Source: Kribbella voronezhensis (GTDB lineage: Bacteria; Actinomycetota; Actinomycetes; Propionibacteriales; Kribbellaceae). Taken from it: a DNA stretch of 64,000 bases. Under the pieces are notes generated by a model. That model saw nothing but the letters and a program-made list of their open reading frames with translations, had not been told where the DNA came from and did not search any database. The translations under genes and the position numbers were made by a program. Of this stretch, positions 17,345 to 25,557 are shown one piece after another. The stretch is from assembly GCF_004365175.1 (NCBI RefSeq), contig NZ_SOCE01000001.1:2467154-2531153 (forward strand). The letters are read 5' to 3'. The stretch's first letter is position 1. Each line of letters begins with the position of its first letter.

Positions 17345-18223
17345 GTGTCCCAGCACCGTGCCGCGGCTAGCCGCGTCACGCCAGGCAACGCTGCGCGGAA
17401 TGCCAACGCGGCGCGTCACAGTGCCAAGCATCGTGTAGCCCGGCGTAACACCCCCAGCAGTACCCAGATCGTCGGTTTGACCGCAGCGCTGGCAGCTGCG
17501 GCCGGAGCCGTGGGCTTCAGCTACAGCTCACTGGCCTCCCCGACACAGGCGAACTCGGCGATCAACCTCGCCGCCCTGAACCTGGGCGACAACCAGCTCT
17601 CCGAGGTGACCACCGCCCGGATCGAGCGGCGCCAGCTGGCCACCAGGGACTCCTCCCGCGTCGAACTCACCGGCGCGGATCTGAACAAGAAGCAGGCCGC
17701 GGCCGACCGGTTCGCCCGGGCCCGGGCCGCGAAGCTGGACGCCACCCGGGCACTGACCGCCAAGCGCGCGATCGCGCTGGCCGCCGCCAAGGCCGCCGCG
17801 GAGAACGCCCGCACCTCCCCGACCCGCTGCGAGATGATGATCTCCGGCTACCACATCACCGCCGGCTTCGGTCAGGCCGGCGGCCGCTGGGCCCGCAACC
17901 ACACCGGCACCGACTTCGCCGCCCCGATCGGCACCCCGATCCGCTCGGTGATGAAGGGCGTCGTGCTGAGCGCCGAGTTCGCCGGGCCGTACGGACGGCA
18001 GGTCCGGATCCGGCACGAGGACGGCACCGAGACCTGGTACAACCACATGTCGAAGTTCAGCGTGACGGTCGGCGAGACCGTGTACGCCGGCGACCAGGTC
18101 GGCGCGGTCGGCGTCACCGGCAACACCACCGGCCCGCACCTGCACTTCGAGGTCCGCCCCGACGGTGGCGACCCGGTCGACCCGATGCCCTGGCTGCGCA
18201 ACCACTGCGGCCTGAACCCCTGA
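17345..18223 (+). CDS. M23 family peptidoglycan endopeptidase
   Basis: A 292-residue secreted or membrane-anchored LytM-type peptidase. A basic N-terminus of about 40 residues precedes a hydrophobic segment (IVGLTAALAAAAGAVGFSY), then an Ala/Arg/Lys-rich helical linker and the C-terminal M23 domain. Zinc-binding motifs are intact: RNHTGTDFA (HxxxD) and GPHLHFEVRP (HxH). Such enzymes cut peptide cross-links during growth. The start is GTG at 17345 with GAAAGG upstream. A promoter and a 5' hairpin are predicted upstream. Confidence 0.92.
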   Translation: MSQHRAAASRVTPGNAARNANAARHSAKHRVARRNTPSSTQIVGLTAALAAAAGAVGFSYSSLASPTQANSAINLAALNLGDNQLSEVTTARIERRQLATRDSSRVELTGADLNKKQAAADRFARARAAKLDATRALTAKRAIALAAAKAAAENARTSPTRCEMMISGYHITAGFGQAGGRWARNHTGTDFAAPIGTPIRSVMKGVVLSAEFAGPYGRQVRIRHEDGTETWYNHMSKFSVTVGETVYAGDQVGAVGVTGNTTGPHLHFEVRPDGGDPVDPMPWLRNHCGLNP

Positions 18224-18277
18224 CCCACCCCATTCATCCCAAGCCACGCGACCGGTGCGTTGGCTAGGCTGCCGCGC

Positions 18278-18832
18278 ATGCGTCCGGCGCCTGGTGAAGT
18301 CCTGCATTTCTCCGAAGATCCGACCATTCGTCGTTTCAGCCCGCATCTCGCCCCGACGTCGGTGAAGACCACCCCGTACGTCTGGGCCGTCGGCCACGAT
18401 CGTGCGCCCGACTACTGGTTCCCCCGGCAGTGCCCGCGGGCGATGGCATGGGTGGGCCCAACGACCACCGAGGCGGATCGGCTGCGCATCATCGGCGACG
18501 GCTGCGGCACCCGGGTGCACGCGATCGAGTACGGCTGGCTCGACGCGATCCGGACGGTCGAGCTGTACGCCTACCGGTTGCCGGCCGATCCCTTCGAGGA
18601 GACCGACGCCGCGGTCGTCGCCACCACCGAGGTGGAGCCGCTGGGACCACCCGAGCGGGTCGGCGATCTTTTCGCGCTGCATGCCGAGGCCGGTATCCAG
18701 CTCCGGGTTCTCTCACACCTGCACGATTTCTGGGCCGCGGTGGTCGGCAGCACGCTCGAGTTCAGCGGGATCCGGCTGCGCAACGCCGTACCGCGTCCTG
18801 CCGGGCCGCGCGGTGACACGATGGGTCGATGA
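18278..18832 (+). CDS. DUF6886 family protein
   Basis: A 184-residue soluble protein. HFSEDPTIRRFSPH at the N-terminus and VWAVGHDRAPDYWFPRQCPRA match the DUF6886 family, which has no assigned activity to my knowledge; it slightly resembles RES/ART-like small enzymes. ATG at 18278 is chosen because MRPAPGEVLHFSEDP is the conserved start. Its stop overlaps the LanC-like start (ATGA), implying coupled expression with that gene. Confidence 0.75.
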   Translation: MRPAPGEVLHFSEDPTIRRFSPHLAPTSVKTTPYVWAVGHDRAPDYWFPRQCPRAMAWVGPTTTEADRLRIIGDGCGTRVHAIEYGWLDAIRTVELYAYRLPADPFEETDAAVVATTEVEPLGPPERVGDLFALHAEAGIQLRVLSHLHDFWAAVVGSTLEFSGIRLRNAVPRPAGPRGDTMGR

Positions 18833-20214
18833 CGTCTGCTGGGGCCCATCGTGAGGTCGCCGACGCCGCCTGGCGGTGGGTGCTGGACCAGGTTCGCTGG
18901 GACGACGGGCCGTGGATCCCCGAATCGAGCGCGGCCGAGATCCCCGAGCAGCGCGACGGGACGTACGCCGGAACCGGCGGGCTCGTCCAGGCGCTCGCCG
19001 AGATCCGGCTGACCCGGCCGTGGACGGCCGAGGAACAAGCCCTGGTCGACGCGATCGCCGAGCGGCTGCGCGGGCAGGTCCCGACCATGACCGACTACAC
19101 GTACTTCGACGGCCTGGTCAGCGCGATCGGCGTCTTCACCACCCTCGGGATCCCCGGCGCGACAGCCGCGGTACGGCGTCTGTCGGAGCTCGCGGAGCCG
19201 GACGGGTGGCCGCAGACGATCCTCAAGCCACCGCGGGTCCTTCCGGGGTCGCGGTTCAACGACCTCACCCTCGGCACCGCCGGCGTACTGCTGGGGGCCT
19301 TGTGGGCGCTCCGGCACGGCGTGGAGGAGGCTCGCGAGCTGGCGGATCGGGCGGCGGACCTTCTCCTGCTGGAGAGTGAGCCGGTGCCGGGCGGGACCAA
19401 CTGGCCGTTCGTGCCCGTCCGCTTCGCCTCCGGCAAGCCCTTCACCCAGATGCCGAACCTGTCCCACGGTCTGGCCGGTATCGCGACCGTCCTCGCGCTT
19501 GCCGGCGCCGAACTCGGCCGTCCGGAGCTGACCTCGGCGGCGGTCGACGGCGCGAAGTACCTGCTGTCCCTCGGCGTCACCGACGGCCGCGGGTTCGTCG
19601 TACCGCGCTACATCCCGGACGACGAGTCCGACGAGGACAAGTACACCTACAACTGGTGTCACGGTGCCTCGGGGACGTCCTTGCTGTTCCTCGCGCTGGA
19701 CCAGGCAGAGGTCAAGGAGATCGCCGGCGAGACACCGCTGGCCTGGCATCGGCGGTGCCTGCACAGCGTCCGTACTTCGGGTCTGCCCGCACGTCTCCAT
19801 CCTGGCTTCTGGGACAACGACGGACGCTGCTGCGGTACCGCGGGGGTAGGCGACGTCTTCCTCGACTCCTGGCTGCGATCCGGGGAGAGGGACGATCTCG
19901 GCTTCGCACTTCAACTCGCGGACACCCTCGTCGATCGGGCCGTGTGGGACGGGCCGTACGCCTACTGGCGATTCCTCGAGCACCGGGCGGACGAACCGCT
20001 CCTGCCGCCCGGCATCGGCTGGATGCAGGGCGCGGCCGGGATCGCCACGTTCCTGTTCCGGGTGAGCCGGCTGACCGTCGAGGGACCGAACGCCACGGTG
20101 ATCCCGCGGATGGAGACCTGGTGGACCCTGCCGGCTCAGCGCCGCCAGACCTCGGCGGTGGTGAGGAACGCGGACGAGCCGGGCCGGTCGGCCGAACCGT
20201 CGACCTGGACGTAG
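18829..20214 (+). CDS. Orphan LanC-like cyclase with CCG zinc motif
   Basis: A 461-residue protein with the (alpha/alpha)6 barrel of lanthionine synthetase C. Repeated GxxG motifs are present (GTGGLVQAL, LSHGLAGIATVLAL, WMQGAAGIATFLF). The zinc ligands appear as NWCHGASG (Cys277) and GRCCGTAG (Cys334, Cys335): the second site has Cys-Cys where most LanC proteins have Cys-His. That three-cysteine arrangement is known from the LanM-CCG group such as ProcM. No LanB, precursor peptide or transporter is nearby, so lanthipeptide synthesis is doubtful and a LanC-like role on another substrate is possible. The last 26 codons overlap the convergent gene at 20136. Confidence 0.85.
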   Translation: MTSAGAHREVADAAWRWVLDQVRWDDGPWIPESSAAEIPEQRDGTYAGTGGLVQALAEIRLTRPWTAEEQALVDAIAERLRGQVPTMTDYTYFDGLVSAIGVFTTLGIPGATAAVRRLSELAEPDGWPQTILKPPRVLPGSRFNDLTLGTAGVLLGALWALRHGVEEARELADRAADLLLLESEPVPGGTNWPFVPVRFASGKPFTQMPNLSHGLAGIATVLALAGAELGRPELTSAAVDGAKYLLSLGVTDGRGFVVPRYIPDDESDEDKYTYNWCHGASGTSLLFLALDQAEVKEIAGETPLAWHRRCLHSVRTSGLPARLHPGFWDNDGRCCGTAGVGDVFLDSWLRSGERDDLGFALQLADTLVDRAVWDGPYAYWRFLEHRADEPLLPPGIGWMQGAAGIATFLFRVSRLTVEGPNATVIPRMETWWTLPAQRRQTSAVVRNADEPGRSAEPSTWT

Positions 20215-20699
20215 CCGGGCACCGAGGCGCCGCCGATCGAGACCGTCGCGGCCCGGACCGGCGCGATCACCAGGCTGAGGCTGTGCGCGCCGTCAGCCAG
20301 CTGGAAGTTGTCGGTCGCGAACAACCGCCGGTCGAGGACGCCGCTCATCTCGATCTGGATGTCGGCGGCCTTCGCGCTGAGACCGTCGGCCAGGTTCATC
20401 GAGACCTGGACCAGGTCGCGCTCGACCGCGGGCTCGTGCCAGGCCAGTCCCTGCACCTCGAGGAACGAGCGGACGAAGTACCGCTCCAGCCAGGACGCCA
20501 GGTCGACGTCCTCGGAGACCACCCGGACGATCCCGTCGAACCAGAGCACGACCGCCGTCCCGGCACCGCAGATCGACCAGTCGACCATCCAGATCGAGGC
20601 GAACGCGGTGACCTTGCCGTCCTTGTCGAACAGCCGCAGCCCAGGATTGGCTCCCGCCAGGATGATCCGGCGGTTGCTCGCGTCTGCTGCCTTGGGCAT
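20136..20699 (-). CDS. Conserved-looking hypothetical protein
   Basis: A 187-residue soluble protein I do not recognise. It starts MPKAADASNRRIILAG with GAAGG upstream of ATG 20699. It has no membrane segment or signal peptide and a mixed alpha/beta composition, with a segment WMVDWSICGAGTAVVLWFDG. Codon use (G/C in third positions) supports coding. The 3' end overlaps the LanC-like gene by 79 bases tail to tail, so the two genes may interfere. It lies in the same direction as pcrA, 75 bases downstream of the pcrA stop. Confidence 0.6.
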   Translation of the reverse strand: MPKAADASNRRIILAGANPGLRLFDKDGKVTAFASIWMVDWSICGAGTAVVLWFDGIVRVVSEDVDLASWLERYFVRSFLEVQGLAWHEPAVERDLVQVSMNLADGLSAKAADIQIEMSGVLDRRLFATDNFQLADGAHSLSLVIAPVRAATVSIGGASVPGYVQVDGSADRPGSSAFLTTAEVWRR

Positions 20700-20774
20700 G
20701 GGCTGGGACCTTCGTCCGGGGAGGGCCGAAGCTCTGATTGTCGCAGGACGAGGTCAAATCGGCACGCCGGGGAG

Positions 20775-23096
20775 CTAAATCTTTTCGACGGGGGCGTAGC
20801 GGAGAAGCAAGCGCTTGACTCCCTCGGAGCCGAAGTCGATGTCGGCCTGGGACTGCTGGCCCTCGCCGCGGACGACCACCACCGTGCCCATGCCGAAGCT
20901 GTCGTGGACGACGCGATCGCCCGGGTTCAGGCTGATCACGGCCTTGTCCGCGGCGGTCCGGCGAGCCGGCTCCCACCGGCTGCTGACCCCGCTCGACCCC
21001 GATGTCCCGGTCCCCGACCAGCGGGTGATCGCGGACTCGTCGCGACGCCAGTCGAGCAACTCGGCCGGGATCTCCTCGAGGAACCGCGACGGCGGGTTGT
21101 GCTGCGGAGCGCCGTACGCCGAACGCACGGCGGCCCGGGAGATCGCGAGTCGCTGTCGCGCCCGGGTGATCCCGACGTACGCGAGCCGGCGTTCCTCCTC
21201 GAGCTCCTTCAGGTCCGTGAGCGAGCGGGAGTGCGGGAAGACGCCGTCCTCCATACCGGTCAGGAAGACGACCGGGAACTCCAGGCCCTTGGCGGTGTGC
21301 AGTGTCATCAGCGTGACGACGCCACCGTCGTCGGCCGCGTCCGGGATCTGGTCCGCGTCGGCGACCAGCGCGACCCGCTCCAGAAACGCCTGCAGATCGG
21401 CGGGCTCACCGGCAGCGGTCCGCTCCTCGACGAACTCCCGGGCCACCGAGATGAACTCGTCGAGGTTCTCCAGCCGGGTCTCGTCCTGCGGATCCGGTGA
21501 CTTCTGCAGCTCTTCGTAGTACCCGGAACGGTGCAGGGCGACGTCCAGGATGTCGTCCGGCGGCGCACCCGAGTCGACCATCGCGGTCAGCTCGTCGAGG
21601 ATGTCGACGAAGCCCTGTACTGCGTTGGCGCTCCGGCTCGCCATCGCCGGTGCGTCCTGTGCCCTGCGCAGGGCGGCGGAGAAGGTGATCCGGTCCCGCA
21701 GCGCCAGCGCTTCGATCGCCGCCTCGGCGCGCTCGCCGATGCCGCGCTTGGGAACGTTGAGGATACGCCGCAGCGAGACGGTGTCCTCCGGGTTCGTCAG
21801 CACGCGCAGGTACGCGAGCGCGTCGCGGACTTCCTTGCGCTCGTAGAACCGGACGCCGCCGACGACCTTGTACGGATGGCCGGTGCGGATGAACACTTCC
21901 TCGAACACCCGCGACTGCGCGTTGGTCCGGTAGAACACGGCGACGTCCGACGGCTTCACCCCGTCGGCGTCGGTCAGCCGGTCGATCTCGTCGGCGACGA
22001 ACTGCGCCTCGTCGTGCTCGTTGTCGGCGACGTACACCGCGATCTGCTCGCCCTGACCGGAGTCGGACCACAGGTTCTTCGCCGGCCGGCCCTCGTTGCG
22101 GCTGATCACCGCGTTCGCCGCCGAGAGGATCGTCTGGGTGGAGCGGTAGTTCTGCTCGAGCAGGATCGTCTCGGCGCCGACGAAGTCCTCCTCGAAGGCG
22201 AGGATGTTGCGGATGGTCGCCCCGCGGAACGCGTAGATGCTCTGGTCGGAGTCGCCGACCACCATCAACTCGGCCGGCGCGCTGACCGGGCCGTCGTTCG
22301 GGCCCGGGTCGAGGTCGGCGCAGAGCTCCCGGATCAGCGTGTATTGCGCGTGGTTGGTGTCCTGGTACTCGTCGACCAGGACGTGGCGGAACCTGCGCCG
22401 GTAGTACTCCCGGACCTCGGGGAAGGCCTGCAGCAGGTTGACCGTGGTCATCAGCAGGTCGTCGAAGTCCAGCGCGTTCGCCTGGGCCAGCCGCTCCTGG
22501 TAGATCCGGTAGCACTCGGCGTAGGTCTCCTCCAGGTGGTTGGAGGTCTTCGAGGCCGCGGACTCGTGGTCGATCAGCTCGTTCTTCTGGGTGCTGATCC
22601 AGTTCAGGATCGCGCGCGGGTTGTACCGCTTGACATCCAGGTCGAGCTCGCGGCAGACCAGCGTCATCAGCCGGCGCGAGTCGGTGTCGTCGTAGATCGA
22701 GAACGTCGAGGAGATCCCGAACCGCTTGATGTCGCGGCGCAGGATCCGCACACAGGAGGAGTGGAACGTCGAGACCCACATCAGCTTGGCCCGGTTGCCG
22801 ACCAGCTCGACCACCCGCTCGCGCATCTCCGCGGCGGCCTTGTTGGTGAAGGTGATCGCCAGGATCGAACCCGGGTGGGCGTCCCGGGCCGCCAGCAGGT
22901 AGGCGATCCGCCGGGTCAGCACGCGCGTCTTGCCCGAGCCGGCACCGGCGACCACCAGCAACGGCTTGCCCGCGTGCACGACGGCGGCCCGCTGCTGCGG
23001 GTTCAGCCCTTCGAGCAGTTCTTCCGGGTCGGGCCGGTGCTTCCTGGGCTCCTCGAGCGGCATCGGGAGTTCATCTGGAGAGAAGAGCGTCGTCAT
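20775..23096 (-). CDS. pcrA: ATP-dependent DNA helicase UvrD/PcrA
   Basis: A 773-residue superfamily 1A 3'-5' helicase for repair and replication restart. Walker A is VVAGAGSGKTRVLTRR; motif II is VDEYQDTNHAQY; motif V/VI appear as TLHTAKGLEFPVVFLTGME and YVGITRARQRLAIS. The C-terminal Tudor-like domain (GDRVVHDSFGMGTVVVVRG) that contacts RNA polymerase is present. ATG at 23094-23096 (MTTLFSPDELP) is preferred over a longer open frame with no conserved content. The gene is monocistronic and divergent from a Tat-exported protein. Confidence 0.96.
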   Translation of the reverse strand: MTTLFSPDELPMPLEEPRKHRPDPEELLEGLNPQQRAAVVHAGKPLLVVAGAGSGKTRVLTRRIAYLLAARDAHPGSILAITFTNKAAAEMRERVVELVGNRAKLMWVSTFHSSCVRILRRDIKRFGISSTFSIYDDTDSRRLMTLVCRELDLDVKRYNPRAILNWISTQKNELIDHESAASKTSNHLEETYAECYRIYQERLAQANALDFDDLLMTTVNLLQAFPEVREYYRRRFRHVLVDEYQDTNHAQYTLIRELCADLDPGPNDGPVSAPAELMVVGDSDQSIYAFRGATIRNILAFEEDFVGAETILLEQNYRSTQTILSAANAVISRNEGRPAKNLWSDSGQGEQIAVYVADNEHDEAQFVADEIDRLTDADGVKPSDVAVFYRTNAQSRVFEEVFIRTGHPYKVVGGVRFYERKEVRDALAYLRVLTNPEDTVSLRRILNVPKRGIGERAEAAIEALALRDRITFSAALRRAQDAPAMASRSANAVQGFVDILDELTAMVDSGAPPDDILDVALHRSGYYEELQKSPDPQDETRLENLDEFISVAREFVEERTAAGEPADLQAFLERVALVADADQIPDAADDGGVVTLMTLHTAKGLEFPVVFLTGMEDGVFPHSRSLTDLKELEEERRLAYVGITRARQRLAISRAAVRSAYGAPQHNPPSRFLEEIPAELLDWRRDESAITRWSGTGTSGSSGVSSRWEPARRTAADKAVISLNPGDRVVHDSFGMGTVVVVRGEGQQSQADIDFGSEGVKRLLLRYAPVEKI

Positions 23097-23266
23097 CGCC
23101 CACCACCTTAGGCGCTGCCACAGACAGTCCGCGTACGGCGGCCGGTCGGAACGGCTCCAGCGGGGTCGCGGCGCGGTGACCCGTTGACCGCTAGCCTGGC
23201 AGACGCGTGAGAAACCTCCCGATCGGGGCGTCACCGACGCCCTCCGCCCATTCTCGAGGAGTCTTC

Positions 23267-24238
23267 ATGGAACCGCTCAACCCGTCCCGCCTGAGCCGCC
23301 GGTCCGTTCTCCGCCTCGGCGGCGCAGCGGCCGGCGCCACCGTACTCGGCGCCGGCGTACTGACCCCCGGTACGGCGAACGCCACGCTGCCGCCTTCGCC
23401 GGAATTCGACCTCGGCGCGACGCCGGTGCATCTGTTCGGCCCGAAACTCCTGCACGAGTCGCATCACTCCATGCAGGGCTTCACCTTCGACGACGTGAAC
23501 CGCCGGCTGTTCATCGTGCAGGCGCAGAACGGCGGCTCGGGTGCGGACCTCGTGATCAACCAGGTCTCCGGCAGCGGCGAAGTACTCGGCGCGATGACCA
23601 TCAAGCGAGCCGGCCACGGCGTCTCGATCGCCGCCGAACCGGTGGGCGACATCACCTACATCTGGGTGGAGTGCGACGCCGACAGCAACGACGACAGCGG
23701 CCGCGGTACGGCGCTGGCCAGGGTCCAGTTCAAGAACATCGTCCGCGAGTCGATCGCCGACGACGCGAAGTTCTTCAAGGGCAGCGACACCATCACCGCC
23801 GCGGTCGACCCGGAGACCAAGCGGCTGATGGTGCGCCGCAAGGAGAACGGCAGCTTCTACCTCAGCGTCTGGCCGCTCAGCAAAGCCAGGGACGGCCTGA
23901 GCGCGGACCGCCTGGTGCACGTCAAGCAGCCGTCGGTCGCCGAGACCTTCCAGGGCTACACGTTCTACGGCCAGTACGCCTACCTCTGGTACGGCGACGG
24001 CCAGACCAACCCGGACAACATCAACTCCACCATCCGGTGCCTGGACCTGAACACCGGCGAGTTCACCCGGGGACCGGCCGTCACCCGGGCCGGCTCCTCA
24101 CTGACCTACCGCGAACCCGAGGGCATGGCGATCCATCGGATGGACTCGGGCGACCTCGCCCTGTTCTTCGGCTTCGCGTCCCGCCCGAGCGGCGGTGGCG
24201 ACAACCGCTACGCGAACCTGTACTACAAGCTGCTCTGA
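23267..24238 (+). CDS. Tat-exported protein, probable beta-propeller
   Basis: A 323-residue exported protein. The N-terminus has a twin-arginine signal, LSRRSVLRLGGAAAGAT, with cleavage likely near TANA. The mature part has repeating strand-rich segments (GFTFDDVNRRLFIVQAQNG, GYTFYGQYAYLWYGDG, GMAIHRMDSGDLALFFGFAS), as in a group of Tat substrates that databases label teichoic acid biosynthesis protein C or phage baseplate-like. I would not trust either label. ATG at 23267 has GAGGAG upstream. Confidence 0.75.
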   Translation: MEPLNPSRLSRRSVLRLGGAAAGATVLGAGVLTPGTANATLPPSPEFDLGATPVHLFGPKLLHESHHSMQGFTFDDVNRRLFIVQAQNGGSGADLVINQVSGSGEVLGAMTIKRAGHGVSIAAEPVGDITYIWVECDADSNDDSGRGTALARVQFKNIVRESIADDAKFFKGSDTITAAVDPETKRLMVRRKENGSFYLSVWPLSKARDGLSADRLVHVKQPSVAETFQGYTFYGQYAYLWYGDGQTNPDNINSTIRCLDLNTGEFTRGPAVTRAGSSLTYREPEGMAIHRMDSGDLALFFGFASRPSGGGDNRYANLYYKLL

Positions 24239-24248
24239 GCACGGTCGC

Positions 24249-24270
24249 CTGTGAGCAGACCTGCTGACAG
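24249..24270. promoter_or_regulatory. Inverted repeat before the ClpP pair
   Basis: CTGTGAGCAG (24249-24258) and CTGCTGACAG (24261-24270) are reverse complements except at one position, separated by 2 bases. The site is 45 bases upstream of the first clpP start, the expected place for an operator, but it is also only 11 bases after the previous stop and could be a weak terminator. Confidence 0.4.
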
Positions 24271-24314
24271 CAGAAAAGCTGGGGTGAGCGGTCTGCGGTG
24301 GTCAGGGTGGAGGC

Positions 24315-24923
24315 ATGTCCGATGAAGCCAAAGCCCCGCTGTTCAGTCATGAATCCAGACAACAACTGCTGCGGCAGCGGGTCGTCGTCCTCGACGGCCC
24401 GCTGACCGACGACAACGGCACCCTGCTGGCGACCCAGATCCTCACCCTGGCCGCGGAGGACCCGGGCACCGATGTGGCGTTGTGGATCCACTCGCCGGGC
24501 GGCTCGGTGCCCTCGATGCTGGCGATCCGCGACGTGATGCGGCTGGTCCCGTGCGACGTGTCCACCCTCGCGCTGGGCCTGGCCTGCAGCGCGGGTCAGT
24601 TCCTGCTGTCGGCCGGCACCAAGGGGAAGCGCTTCGCGCTGCGGCACGCCCGCATCCTGATGCACCAGGGCTCCTCCGGGATCGGCGGCTCGGCCGCCGA
24701 GATCGAGATCCAGGCCAACGACCTGCGGCACATCCGCGACACCGTCCTCGCTCTGATCGCCGAGGACACCGGCCAGCCGTTGGAGACCGTCCACGAGGAC
24801 TCGCTGCACGACCACTGGTACACGGCACCGCAGGCCCTCGAGTACGGGTTCATCGACCACATCGTCGAATCGTTCGGCCAAGTCATGCCCCTGCAGCACC
24901 AGGAAGTCGGAGCGGCCCGATGA
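24315..24923 (+). CDS. clpP: ClpP-like peptidase, catalytic triad intact
   Basis: A 202-residue paralogue of the ClpP protease subunit. The oxyanion strand HSPGGSVPSMLAI, nucleophile Ser92 in GLACSAGQFLL (usual form GQAASMG), His in RILMHQGSSG and Asp in LHDHWYTAPQALEYGFID are all present. It resembles the second clpP operon (ClpP3/P4 type) of streptomycetes rather than the housekeeping pair next to clpX. GGAGG sits one base before ATG, closer than usual. The stop overlaps the next gene's start (ATGA), so both subunits are made together. Confidence 0.88.
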   Translation: MSDEAKAPLFSHESRQQLLRQRVVVLDGPLTDDNGTLLATQILTLAAEDPGTDVALWIHSPGGSVPSMLAIRDVMRLVPCDVSTLALGLACSAGQFLLSAGTKGKRFALRHARILMHQGSSGIGGSAAEIEIQANDLRHIRDTVLALIAEDTGQPLETVHEDSLHDHWYTAPQALEYGFIDHIVESFGQVMPLQHQEVGAAR

Positions 24924-25534
24924 GCAGCTACACGATCCCCAACGTCATCACCCAGAGCCCGCGCGGCGAGCGGATCATGGACGTCTACTCGCACCTGCTG
25001 TCCGAGCGGATCATCTACCTCGGTACGGCGATCGACGCCGGCGTGGCCAACGCGTTGATCGCGCAACTGCTGCACCTCGCGGCGGACAAACCGGAGCAGG
25101 AGATCGAGCTCTACATCAACTGCGAGGGCGGCGACATGTCCGCGATGCTCGCGATCTACGACACCATGCAGTTCATCCGTACGCCGATCGCGACGGTCTG
25201 CGTCGGCCAGGCGATCGGCGTCGGCGCCGTCCTGCTGGCCGCGGGCGCCGCGGGGAAGCGTGCGATCCTGCCGCACGCGCGGGTCGTGCTGCACCAGCCC
25301 GCGGGTCGCGGTCAGGGCGCCATCCCGGATCTGATCCTGCAGGCCGACGAACTCGTCCGCGTTCGCAACCAGTTGGAGAGCATCCTTGCCACGCACACCG
25401 GACAGTCGCTCGAGCGGTTGCGGCACGACACCGATCGCGATCACGTCCTCACCGCCGCCGCGGCGCACGACTACGGCATCGTCGACCAGGTGATCCGGGA
25501 GCGTCCCGGGGTGGCGCTGTTCCAGAACGCGTGA
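24920..25534 (+). CDS. ClpP-like subunit lacking the catalytic serine (ClpR-like)
   Basis: A 204-residue ClpP paralogue. INCEGGDMSAMLAIYDTM, His125 in VVLHQPAGRGQG and Asp174 in DRDHVLTAAAAHDYGIVD are conserved, but the nucleophile strand reads CVGQAIGVGAVLLAAG, with Gly100 at the position normally held by Ser (GQAASMGA). The codons GCG ATC GGC GTC are unambiguous. It should therefore be proteolytically inactive and act as a structural partner of the upstream subunit, like ClpR in cyanobacteria and plastids (by analogy). It overlaps both neighbours. Confidence 0.88.
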   Translation: MSSYTIPNVITQSPRGERIMDVYSHLLSERIIYLGTAIDAGVANALIAQLLHLAADKPEQEIELYINCEGGDMSAMLAIYDTMQFIRTPIATVCVGQAIGVGAVLLAAGAAGKRAILPHARVVLHQPAGRGQGAIPDLILQADELVRVRNQLESILATHTGQSLERLRHDTDRDHVLTAAAAHDYGIVDQVIRERPGVALFQNA

Positions 25535-25557
25535 GACCTGGCCGTAGGGTCGAGGAT

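Noticed and set aside
18829..20214. Lanthipeptide biosynthetic cluster
   Set aside because: No LanA-like precursor, LanB/LanM dehydratase, protease or transporter gene occurs around the LanC-like gene.
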